A stretch of DNA of 6,090 bases from an uncultured bacterium (GCA_902773475.1 CACYEO010000158.1:1-6090), one strand, 5' to 3'. Positions 1 through 6,089 are shown, counted from the first letter of the stretch. Notes: generated from the sequence alone by a model not told the origin. Program-made: numbers and translations.

Positions 1-2
1 CT

Positions 3-779
3 TTCGGCATCCTCAACGCCCCGGACCCCACCGACAATCCTGCGATAGATTCGAAAATCCCCCACCAGTACACGCCGGAGAACCATGTGGAGGCCCGCAG
101 GCTGAACAAGGTGGAGTTCCAGAAGGCGCTCGGTCTGGAAGTCGATCCGGACGCTCCGGTGTTCTTCTGGCCCTCGCGCCTCGATCCGGTGCAGAAGGGG
201 CCTCAGTTGCTTACCGACATCCTTTACAAAGTGCTGCACAAATACTGGGACCGCAAGATGCAGATAGCGGTAGTGGCGAACGGCTCCTACCAGCAGGCGT
301 TTCGCGACATCCGCGATTTCCACGGGATTGGAAACAGGCTGGCGGTCCACGATTTCGACGCCGACCTTTCGCGCCTCGGTTTCGCAGGCTCCGACTTCAC
401 GCTCGTGCCGTCGCTGTTCGAGCCGTGCGGCCTGCCGCAGATGCAGGGGCCGATATACGGCTCGCTCGCCGTCGTGCACAACACGGGCGGACTCCACGAC
501 ACGGTAGAGCCGCTTGACGTGCAGACTTCGAGCGGCAACGGTTTCGTGTTCGACACTTACGATTCCAACGGACTTTTCTGGGCAATCGACAGGGCGATGG
601 ACTTTTACGCGCTGCCGGCCGACGTGCGCGAGGCGCAGATCGCCCGGATCATGGGCGAATCGCTGCGCCGCTTCAACCATGAAGAATGCGCGCGCCAGTA
701 CATCGCGCTCTACGAAAAGATGCTCAACAGGAAACTTGTCCGCAGTTTCGACTCGCGCGAAGCGGAGCAGCCGCGCTGA
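3..779 (+). CDS. glgA: Glycogen (starch) synthase, GT5 family, C-terminal part; 5' end outside the window
   Basis: This enzyme transfers glucose from a nucleotide sugar (normally ADP-glucose in bacteria) to the non-reducing end of an alpha-1,4-glucan in the cytoplasm. The frame is open from nucleotide 3 to a TGA at 777-779, about 258 codons, covering the end of the N-terminal lobe and the C-terminal GT-B lobe. Visible landmarks are FGILN at the window start, then PSRLDPVQKG with the Arg (nt 177-179) and Lys (nt 195-197) expected to contact the donor phosphates. Next come FEPCGLPQ with the conserved Glu (nt 420-422) and the NTGGLHDTV loop (nt 480 onward), all typical of GT5. The nearest start-like codon, a GTG at nt 87, lies inside the domain, so the real start is upstream of the window. 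glgB follows after 24 nt. The family call is firm; the donor preference is inferred. Confidence 0.93.
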   Translation, partial: FGILNAPDPTDNPAIDSKIPHQYTPENHVEARRLNKVEFQKALGLEVDPDAPVFFWPSRLDPVQKGPQLLTDILYKVLHKYWDRKMQIAVVANGSYQQAFRDIRDFHGIGNRLAVHDFDADLSRLGFAGSDFTLVPSLFEPCGLPQMQGPIYGSLAVVHNTGGLHDTVEPLDVQTSSGNGFVFDTYDSNGLFWAIDRAMDFYALPADVREAQIARIMGESLRRFNHEECARQYIALYEKMLNRKLVRSFDSREAEQPR

Positions 780-789
780 CGCGCGCAAC

Positions 790-796
790 GGAGGAG
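790..796 (+). promoter_or_regulatory. Ribosome binding site of glgB
   Basis: GGAGGAG lies 7 nt before the ATG at 804. It is a near-consensus Shine-Dalgarno sequence inside the 24-nt gap after the glycogen synthase stop. It fixes the branching enzyme start and indicates independent, efficient initiation within a shared transcript. Confidence 0.8.
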
Positions 797-803
797 ACGG
801 CAA

Positions 804-2831
804 ATGGGCGTTTTGTGTGCGGAGCGTGCTAGACTTCTCGACGATCCCTATCTCCTCCCCTATGCGGATCAGATACGTTCGCGCAGCGAGCGCGCATTCG
901 CGCGCGGCGACTCTTTCGCCCGCGGCCCCGGTTCGCTTGCCGAGTTCGCCTGCGCCCATGAATACTACGGTCTCCACCGCACGGCCTCCGGGCGCTGGGT
1001 GTTTCGCGAATGGGCGCCGAACGCCAGTGCGATTTGGCTTGTCGGGGATTTTTCGGGCTGGGAACTGCGCGACGCGTTCAAATTGTCCCGCATAGCGGGA
1101 CGCGACGTGTGGGAAGGCGAATTCCCCGCGGAGGCGATTTCGCACGGGCAGTTCTACCGTCTTGAAATGCAATGGCCGGGCGGACGGGGCGAGCGCATCC
1201 CCGCGTACGCGCGCCGCGTGGTGCAGGATCCGTCCACACTGCTTTTCAGCGCGCAGGTGTGGGATCCTCCGCAGAAATACGAATGGCGCAATCCCGGCTA
1301 TCGCGTGCCGAGCACGACGCCTGTCATCTACGAAGCCCATGTCGGCATGGCGCAGGAGGAGGAGAAGGTGGGGACATACGCGGAATTCCGCGATAACGTG
1401 CTCCCCCGCATAGCGGACGCCGGCTACAACACGATACAGCTCATGGCCGTGATGGAGCATCCGTACTACGGCTCGTTCGGCTACCATGTCTCCACCTTCT
1501 TCGCGTGTTCGTCCCGCTTCGGTACGCCCGAGGATCTCAAGAGTCTCGTCGATACCGCGCACGGAATGGGGTTGAACGTGATAATGGACATCGTCCATTC
1601 CCACGCGGTAAAGAACGAGCGCGACGGCCTTTCGCTTTTCGACGGCACCCCGTACCAGTATTTCCACGACGGCATGCGCGGATGGCATACGGCATGGGAT
1701 TCCCGCTGTTTCGACTACGGCAAGACGGATGTGCTGCATTTCCTCCTTTCAAACTGCAGGTACTGGCTTGACGAATTCCGCTTCGACGGCTTCCGCTTCG
1801 ACGGGGTCACGTCGATGCTGTATCTGCATCACGGTCTTGGAGTCGATTTCACCGATTATTCGCAGTATTTCGATTCTTCCGTGGACGAAGACGCCTGGCT
1901 GTACCTGCACATGGCAAACCGCGTCATACACGAACTCCGCCCGGACGCGATCACGATCGCCGAGGACGTTTCGGGAATGCCCGGCGCCGCCGCTCCGCAG
2001 AGCGACTGCGGAATGGGGTTCGACTACCGCATGGCGATGGGCGTGCCGGAATGCTGGTTCAAACTGGCGCGCGACATCCGCGACGAAGATTGGTCCATAG
2101 GCTATCTTTGGCACGAACTGACGAACCGCCGCCCGGATGAACAGACCGTGAATTACGTGGAGTCGCACGATCAGGCGCTTGTGGGCGGCAAGACTTTCTT
2201 CTTCCAGCTTGTCGATTCCTCGGTATACTGGGGAATGGGGCGCGACCAGCACGACATGCGCATTGAACGCGGCGTGGCGCTGCACAAGCTCGCGAGGCTC
2301 GCGACAATCGCGGCCGCAGGCCCCGCCTACTTGAATTTCATGGGCAATGAATTCGGGCATCCGGAATGGATCGATTTTCCGCGCGAAGGCAACGGGTACT
2401 CGTGCCATTACGCCCGCAGACAGTGGTCGCTCAGGGACGATCCGAATCTCCTTTTCAAGTGCCTCGGCGATTTCGACGCGCGCGTCGTCGGGGAAATCGT
2501 CTCGCGCAGGCTGCTCGACGGGACTGCGCCGTCGCTTGCGTATGTTTCTGACGAAGACAAGATTCTCGCTTTTTCAAGGGGACGTCTGCTTTTCGTCTTC
2601 AATTTCCATTCCTCGCGCTCCGCCGTGGATCACGCGGTCGTCGCGCCGCCGGGCGGAAAATTCAAACTGCTCTTTTCGTCCGACGACGTCGAATTCGGCG
2701 GACAGGGCCGCATAGCGTCGCCGCAGGAATTCTTCCCGATCGAAGAAGTGCGCGACGGCGAGAAGTCCGCCGCAATCAAACTCTACATCCCGTGCCGGAC
2801 CGCTCTCGTTCTCGAACGGAGCATGGACTGA
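804..2831 (+). CDS. glgB: 1,4-alpha-glucan branching enzyme, GH13, eukaryote-like (GH13_8-type)
   Basis: The enzyme cleaves an alpha-1,4 bond in a linear glucan and re-attaches the fragment through an alpha-1,6 bond, making glycogen branches. The 675-aa protein has an N-terminal carbohydrate-binding module 48 region (about residues 55-150, with REWAPNASAIWLVGDFSGW). A GH13 barrel follows, then a C-terminal beta domain (about 580-675). Conserved GH13 regions are DIVHSH (262-267), GFRFDGVTSM with nucleophile Asp333, AEDVSGMP with acid/base Glu387, and NYVESHDQ with Asp456. The motif MGNEFGHPEWIDFP (about 513-526) is characteristic of the eukaryotic/GBE1-like branch. The catalytic spacing resembles plant and animal enzymes, and the length is close to that group (about 700 aa). 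The ATG at 804 has a strong ribosome binding site. The gene sits 24 nt after glgA and 4 nt before the transporter pair. No catalytic residue is missing. Confidence 0.96.
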   Translation: MGVLCAERARLLDDPYLLPYADQIRSRSERAFARGDSFARGPGSLAEFACAHEYYGLHRTASGRWVFREWAPNASAIWLVGDFSGWELRDAFKLSRIAGRDVWEGEFPAEAISHGQFYRLEMQWPGGRGERIPAYARRVVQDPSTLLFSAQVWDPPQKYEWRNPGYRVPSTTPVIYEAHVGMAQEEEKVGTYAEFRDNVLPRIADAGYNTIQLMAVMEHPYYGSFGYHVSTFFACSSRFGTPEDLKSLVDTAHGMGLNVIMDIVHSHAVKNERDGLSLFDGTPYQYFHDGMRGWHTAWDSRCFDYGKTDVLHFLLSNCRYWLDEFRFDGFRFDGVTSMLYLHHGLGVDFTDYSQYFDSSVDEDAWLYLHMANRVIHELRPDAITIAEDVSGMPGAAAPQSDCGMGFDYRMAMGVPECWFKLARDIRDEDWSIGYLWHELTNRRPDEQTVNYVESHDQALVGGKTFFFQLVDSSVYWGMGRDQHDMRIERGVALHKLARLATIAAAGPAYLNFMGNEFGHPEWIDFPREGNGYSCHYARRQWSLRDDPNLLFKCLGDFDARVVGEIVSRRLLDGTAPSLAYVSDEDKILAFSRGRLLFVFNFHSSRSAVDHAVVAPPGGKFKLLFSSDDVEFGGQGRIASPQEFFPIEEVRDGEKSAAIKLYIPCRTALVLERSMD

Positions 2832-2835
2832 GAAG

Positions 2836-3426
2836 ATGCAGGCGGAATCACCGCAGTCCGGGCGCACCTCCCCCGCGCCGTCGGTTTTTTGCATCTGGTG
2901 GACGTTTTTCAAAATAGGGGCGGTTCTTTTCGGTGGCGGTTACGCCATGCTTGCGCTGCTTGAGCGGGAAATCGTCGAAAAGCGCAAATGGCTTTCGCGG
3001 GAGGAGATGCAGAATTATTTCGCGCTTGCGCAACTGCTCCCCGGCGTGATAGCAATCAATGCCGCGATGCTTGCAGGCGGGAAACTGCGCGGACTCAAAG
3101 GCAATATCGCGGCCGCCGCCGGTACTGTCGCCGTTCCTTTCGGCTGCATTGCGTTGTATGCCGTTGCCTACGATACGGCGCGAGACCTCCCGGCGGTGCA
3201 GGCGGCGATGGCCGGGATGCGCCCGGCCGTCGCAGGCATGATTGCCGGTCTTGGCCTTTCGATGGTATGTAAAAACGCAAAGACGCCTCCTGCGGTGTTT
3301 GTGGCGGTCGTGACGTTCGCGGTTGCCGTCGCGTTCGATCCGCCCATTGTGGCGGTTCTTGCAATTGCGGTGGCGGCAGGCGTACTCAAGGCTCTGTTCA
3401 CCCGCCGGCGGGGAGGCTGCGCATGA
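2836..3426 (+). CDS. CHR (chromate transporter) domain protein, first half of a short-chain pair
   Basis: This is a 196-aa inner-membrane protein consisting of one CHR domain (ChrA-type). Full-length ChrA has two such domains in one chain of about 400 aa; here they are two genes. An N-terminal 16-residue polar leader precedes the typical start FFKIGAVLFGGGYAML (about 24-39, GGG at 33-35). EREIVEKRKWLS, AQLLPGVIAINAA (about 65-77) and GMRPAVAGMIAGLG (about 127-140) follow, then further hydrophobic segments and a basic tail ending TRRRGG. The frequent PGP motif reads PGV in this half. The ATG is 4 nt after the glgB stop. The nearest ribosome-binding-like sequence, GGAG at 2818-2821, is rather far away, so translation may be coupled to glgB. 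Chromate efflux is the family's named activity, but many short-chain members have no proven substrate. Confidence 0.88.
   Translation: MQAESPQSGRTSPAPSVFCIWWTFFKIGAVLFGGGYAMLALLEREIVEKRKWLSREEMQNYFALAQLLPGVIAINAAMLAGGKLRGLKGNIAAAAGTVAVPFGCIALYAVAYDTARDLPAVQAAMAGMRPAVAGMIAGLGLSMVCKNAKTPPAVFVAVVTFAVAVAFDPPIVAVLAIAVAAGVLKALFTRRRGGCA
3410..3416 (+). promoter_or_regulatory. Ribosome binding site of the second CHR gene
   Basis: GGGGAGG lies 6 nt before the ATG at 3423, within the last codons of the first CHR gene. It is a strong Shine-Dalgarno sequence and supports the ATGA-overlapping start. Confidence 0.75.
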
Positions 3427-4010
3427 CGGCTCTCGCCGTTCTTGCCGCGAAACTTGCGGCGATATTCTTCAAGGTCGGGCTTTTTACGCTCGGCGGAGGG
3501 CTTGCGATAATCGCTCTTGTGCGGCAGGAGGTGCTCTCGCGCGGATGGCTTTCCCCTGGAGAATTTTCGGATATCCTCGGGATTGCGCAATCCACCCCTG
3601 GCCCCATAGGCGTGAATGCGGCCACGTTTACCGGCTACAGGGTGTTTGCGAATGCGGGAAGCGGAATGTGGTTTGCGCTGGCGGCATCGCTGCTGTCGAC
3701 GGTCGCGGTGACGCTTCCAAGCGTTGTCGGCGCCGGAGTGGGCGGTGCCTGGTTCGAGCGTCACAGGAACGGCGTATTCACCGTAAGCGTGTTCGGCGTG
3801 CTGCGCCCGTGCGTGTCGGGGTTCGTGTGCGCGGTCGGTGCGGATCTTGCGGTGGAATGCTGCCGTGTCGCGTCGGTCGAACCCGCATTGCTGCTAAAAA
3901 TTTGCGACGGCGTGTTCTTCTCGCTTGCGGCATGGGCGGGATTTTCCAGCCGAATTTCGCCGGTGTGGGTGCTGTTCGCCTCTGCTCTCGCAGGCGTTTT
4001 GTCGAGGTAG
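3423..4010 (+). CDS. CHR (chromate transporter) domain protein, second half of a short-chain pair
   Basis: This 195-aa membrane protein is the partner of the preceding CHR gene. It shows the same domain order: FFKVGLFTLGGGLAIIALV (about 15-33), GWLSPGEFSDILGIAQSTPGP (about 41-61, with an intact PGP), VNAATFTGYR (about 64-73) and GVLRPCVSGF (about 125-134). The start codon overlaps the stop of the first half in ATGA, with a good ribosome binding site. This arrangement usually means translational coupling and equal production of two subunits that assemble into one transporter, probably in opposite membrane orientations. The stop TAG is 49 nt from the end of the convergent acyltransferase gene. 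The substrate (chromate, sulfate-like oxyanion or other) cannot be read from the sequence. Confidence 0.88.
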   Translation: MTALAVLAAKLAAIFFKVGLFTLGGGLAIIALVRQEVLSRGWLSPGEFSDILGIAQSTPGPIGVNAATFTGYRVFANAGSGMWFALAASLLSTVAVTLPSVVGAGVGGAWFERHRNGVFTVSVFGVLRPCVSGFVCAVGADLAVECCRVASVEPALLLKICDGVFFSLAAWAGFSSRISPVWVLFASALAGVLSR

Positions 4011-4043
4011 CGGGATTCCGGTCCTCTTTCAGGCGCGCGGAAC

Positions 4044-4058
4044 CGCCGCCGTGCGGCG
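4044..4058. other. Small GC hairpin between convergent genes, possible weak terminator
   Basis: CGCCGC and GCGGCG form a perfect 6-bp stem around the 3-nt loop CGT. It lies in the 49-nt gap between the second CHR gene (ends 4010) and acyltransferase A (ends 4060 on the minus strand). No T-run follows on either strand, so it is not a textbook intrinsic terminator. Its position after two converging stops is the only support for a termination role. It partly overlaps the 72-bp repeat copy. Confidence 0.3.
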
Positions 4059-4119
4059 CTCACCTTCCGCCCGACATCGCCGAATATACCCGCGGCAGCC
4101 GCTTTTTCAAGAAGAAGCC
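4048..4119. repeat. 72-bp direct repeat, copy 1 (3' end of acyltransferase A)
   Basis: This copy matches 5772-5843 at 70 of 72 positions; the mismatches are at 4059 and 4106. It covers the last 19 codons and stop of acyltransferase A (4060-4119) plus 12 nt beyond the stop. Identity ends abruptly at both edges (4047 and 4120). The offset between copies is 1724 bp. Confidence 0.95.
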
Positions 4120-5172
4120 GATGCCGAAACCGGCAAACAACGTAAATAATACGGCAACTAAAGAAGTAACAATTTCTCGCATATCTGATTTTTCCATAAG
4201 ATATGCAACTATCGCGCTCGGCCATGGTAGCAGACAACCATGAATGCAATATACCCAAAATGTCATATTCAGGCAGGAATCGCGCACATTCCCCTTGGCA
4301 GGTTCCTCACTGCATATGCTCCACAGAAAAATGATAGCGCACAGTCTTTGTATCTGTATGGTGGCATGTGGCACTATCTGTTCGCCCAATACGCCAGAAG
4401 GCCATGATCGATATATTCCAATGCCGGCATAGCCGATAAAACAAGCAAATTTCAAGATGCGATTGACCTTTAGTTGTGAAAGCCCGAGGTGCGCTACAGC
4501 CATTCCAAGAATGAAGAACCCAATGTTGTTCGGCGCAATCATTACAGGAACTTGTTTGAAATTGTTTTGTGGCAGTGCAAACAACAGAAGGATGCCGATT
4601 GCGGGGAGTATCCATTTTGACGATTTTGCCAGTCCAGACAGTATCGGTGCTATAAGGAAAATAGCGAAAAGCGTTTTTACGAACCAGAGATGTCCATATG
4701 TTGCCGGATACTGTGCAAATATGCCGAAAATCATATCTATTTTGTTGAAAAGCCCATGTGTGCCCAAAACAGTGCCTTGGAATATTTCATGGCCGTGCAA
4801 GCAGTTGTGTAACATAAACAGCGGCAACAATATTGCAGTGCCGGCGAATCCCCAAAGTAGGTATGGAACTGCCAATGTCTTTATTTTTCCTTGGACCAGA
4901 GAGATATATCCGTTGTGGCTTTTTATTGAGAACAATTCCTTGAGCGGTACGTCTTTAAAACGTTCTGCAAAGAAAAAACCGCTTGCCATGAAAAAATACG
5001 ACACGGGAAAGCATGTGAGATTCCGTAATAGAAAATTTTGTGTGAACAAAACCGCGCCATTCGAATTCGCGATGCCATTGAAAGGATATGTGTGCAGTGC
5101 CACAACTGCAAGCATTGCGAGGAAAGACATCTTCTTCGCTTTTATACTGATGCTGTCGCTGATCCTTGGCAT
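4060..5172 (-). CDS. Acyltransferase-3 family integral membrane protein (acyltransferase A)
   Basis: This is a 370-aa polytopic inner-membrane protein of the acyltransferase-3 family (OafA-like), which generally acylates extracytoplasmic sugars such as polysaccharide, O-antigen or other envelope glycans. Family marks in order are MLAVVALHT with the probable catalytic His27, SYFFMASGFFF (58-68), AVPYLLWG (101-108), GHLWFVKTL (160-168), GFFILGM (218-224) and MTFWVYCIHG (303-312). About ten hydrophobic segments are apparent. The start at 5172 is preferred because AAAGGAA lies 8 nt upstream and the family N-terminus then has normal length. The frame is open to 5319, but that extension lacks family features. 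Most of the gene is AT-rich (35-40% GC in counted lines) and unlike its neighbours, except the last 19 codons, which belong to a repeat shared with acyltransferase B. The acyl group and acceptor are unknown. Confidence 0.88.
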   Translation of the reverse strand: MPRISDSISIKAKKMSFLAMLAVVALHTYPFNGIANSNGAVLFTQNFLLRNLTCFPVSYFFMASGFFFAERFKDVPLKELFSIKSHNGYISLVQGKIKTLAVPYLLWGFAGTAILLPLFMLHNCLHGHEIFQGTVLGTHGLFNKIDMIFGIFAQYPATYGHLWFVKTLFAIFLIAPILSGLAKSSKWILPAIGILLLFALPQNNFKQVPVMIAPNNIGFFILGMAVAHLGLSQLKVNRILKFACFIGYAGIGIYRSWPSGVLGEQIVPHATIQIQRLCAIIFLWSICSEEPAKGNVRDSCLNMTFWVYCIHGCLLPWPSAIVAYLMEKSDMREIVTSLVAVLFTLFAGFGIGFFLKKRLPRVYSAMSGGR

Positions 5173-5735
5173 GCAATGTGTTCCTTTGTGGTTTGTGATT
5201 CTCCAAATGCTGAATTCCAAATGAAAAGTTGGGCAAATGCCCAATTGTCGGCTTGTATGCGAGCGGTTAGACTTGAAATCAGCGTACTCTCGTTGAGCCT
5301 CACATATGATGTTGCGCACCCTGACAGCAATCTTGTAAAAACGACAAGTTCATTGCGTATGCCTTCGCCATCCAATTGATAGAAATATCTGCGATTGTCT
5401 GCTGGATTTTCGTAGCGCACTTCAAAATAATCCATTTTCCACCATGGAGCAGGTACATAAACGTATCCCTTGGTTCCGGGCACGATAAGATCACCTTTGG
5501 ATTTGACGCCTTTACCCACCTTTACCGCAGCGACTGCTGATTTGTACTTGAAATCGTATTTTGTGAAAATGTCGAAGTCTGCAGTTCCATCTATATAGAA
5601 CGACGTTGTGCGACAATCTTCGTAATTGCAACCGAGAATCTGGAACACTGCCAAAAGCGCTGCTGGCGCCCACGCCTGCCGGGCATTCCAGCGCGCTTGC
5701 AATTCATCGGTAAAATCTTCAATGGGGTGTCTCAT
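5142..5735 (-). CDS. Unrecognised protein with lipoprotein-like N-terminus
   Basis: I do not recognise this 197-aa protein. After a 22-residue polar stretch, a short hydrophobic run (about 23-35) ends in ILGC, with Cys36 placed as in a lipobox. The acidic N-terminus is unusual for a signal peptide; a TTG at nt 5702 (residue 12) would give a shorter, more basic leader. The rest looks like a soluble, beta-rich exported domain, with regular Tyr/Phe/Val spacing, GTKGYVYVPAPWWK (87-100), YFEVRYENPADNRRYFYQ (103-120), and Cys41, Cys140 and Cys189. No ribosome binding site is evident before the ATG at 5735. A stop in the same frame just upstream excludes a longer form. The gene starts 48 nt after the acyltransferase B stop and overlaps the acyltransferase A start by 31 nt, so the three are probably co-transcribed. 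Smooth codon usage and protein-like composition support real coding; the function is unknown. Confidence 0.6.
   Translation of the reverse strand: MRHPIEDFTDELQARWNARQAWAPAALLAVFQILGCNYEDCRTTSFYIDGTADFDIFTKYDFKYKSAVAAVKVGKGVKSKGDLIVPGTKGYVYVPAPWWKMDYFEVRYENPADNRRYFYQLDGEGIRNELVVFTRLLSGCATSYVRLNESTLISSLTARIQADNWAFAQLFIWNSAFGESQTTKEHIACQGSATASV
5181..5187 (-). promoter_or_regulatory. Ribosome binding site of acyltransferase A
   Basis: On the minus strand AAAGGAA lies 8 nt upstream of the ATG at 5172. It sits inside the coding sequence of the preceding unknown gene. It decides the start in favour of 5172 over the ATG at 5130 or a longer form. Confidence 0.7.
5229..5244. repeat. Perfect 16-nt inverted repeat inside the unknown gene
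   Basis: TTGGGCA and TGCCCAA are separated by AA. In RNA this would fold with GGGC/GCCC as the core and a four-base loop. It lies inside the 3' part of the unknown ORF, 57 nt before the acyltransferase A start (minus-strand direction). It could influence translation or mRNA stability between the two genes. A chance palindrome is also possible. Confidence 0.45.
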
Positions 5736-5750
5736 TTCGCTTGCAATTCA
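5694..5750. repeat. Pair of 13-bp direct repeats flanking the start of the unknown gene
   Basis: CGCTTGCAATTCA occurs at 5694-5706 and again at 5738-5750, 44 bp apart, with the ATG of the unknown gene (5733-5735) between them. Allowing one inserted base, the match continues through CGG. Because 44 is not a multiple of three, the two copies are read in different frames relative to the gene. Confidence 0.7.
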
Positions 5751-5771
5751 CGGACGAGTTTTGTGGTTTTG

Positions 5772-5843
5772 GCCGTGCGGCGTTCACCTTCCGCCCGACA
5801 TCGCCGAATATACCCGCGGCAGCCGCTTTCTCAAGAAGAAGCC
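5772..5843. repeat. 72-bp direct repeat, copy 2 (3' end of acyltransferase B)
   Basis: This is the partner of 4048-4119 with 70 of 72 identical positions; the differences here are at 5783 and 5830. It spans the last 19 codons and stop of acyltransferase B and 12 nt beyond. Similarity stops sharply at 5771 and 5844. Confidence 0.95.
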
Positions 5844-6089
5844 AGAAATGAGACTCGCGCCGAGCGCCCATGCGATGGATATGAATGACGCGACCATCGC
5901 AGATACGCCAGTCTTCCCCATCGCGAACGAGACTCCTGCAAGCGCCCATCCTGTCAAAGCGCCGTGCAGGCAGTACACCCAGAACGTCATTCCGAAACAT
6001 TCCGGGAGCCTCCCGCCGCGGAGAATCCTCTGCGACAGGCTCCATGCGAAAACGATGCCGGGAACAGGCGCCGCTGCAAGTGCCAATTG
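5784..6089 (-). CDS. Acyltransferase-3 family membrane protein, C-terminal fragment (acyltransferase B); 5' end outside the window
   Basis: The visible 101 residues align without gaps to the C-terminus of acyltransferase A over about 69 positions. They share MTFWVYC-HG, the HG-containing segment typical of this family's last membrane helices, and an almost identical tail from GFFL to SAMSGGR. Outside the last 19 residues, identity by eye is about 40% (20 of 50 positions). The frame is open to the window edge and no start is visible; the TTG at 6086 is an internal Leu codon. GC is near the genomic background (57% in one counted line), unlike acyltransferase A. B is the upstream gene of the minus-strand group and is probably co-transcribed with the unknown gene 48 nt downstream. 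It is expected to be an integral membrane transferase acting on an envelope glycan; the substrate is not known. Confidence 0.8.
   Translation of the reverse strand, partial: QLALAAAPVPGIVFAWSLSQRILRGGRLPECFGMTFWVYCLHGALTGWALAGVSFAMGKTGVSAMVASFISIAWALGASLISGFFLRKRLPRVYSAMSGGR

Noticed and set aside
87..89. GTG as the start of glycogen synthase
   Set aside because: The frame stays open and reads as conserved synthase sequence (FGILN) upstream to the window edge, so this is an internal Val codon.
1749..2408. Minus-strand open frame of 219 codons
   Set aside because: It is antisense to the conserved catalytic core of the branching enzyme. Long antisense frames are expected in GC-rich coding DNA.
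4457..5224. Plus-strand open frame of 255 codons in the AT-rich block
   Set aside because: It is antisense to acyltransferase A, whose minus-strand reading contains the full series of family motifs. The plus-strand translation shows no recognisable domain.
5228..5244. Possible integron attC site (GTTGGGC core-like sequence with an inverted repeat)
   Set aside because: No complementary core at suitable distance and no second pair of inner sites were found, and the sequence lies in coding DNA.
5229..5244. Rho-independent terminator on the minus strand
   Set aside because: The stem is short, the T-rich stretch after it is interrupted (AACTTTTC), and it lies well inside an open coding frame.
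5173..5319. 49-codon N-terminal extension of acyltransferase A
   Set aside because: The frame is open, but the extension lacks family features and overlaps the unknown gene heavily. The strong ribosome binding site at 5181-5187 favours the start at 5172.
5719..6045. Minus-strand open frame of 108 codons overlapping acyltransferase B
   Set aside because: It is a shadow of acyltransferase B in another frame. The similar stretch in the corresponding frame at acyltransferase A only reflects the 72-bp repeat.
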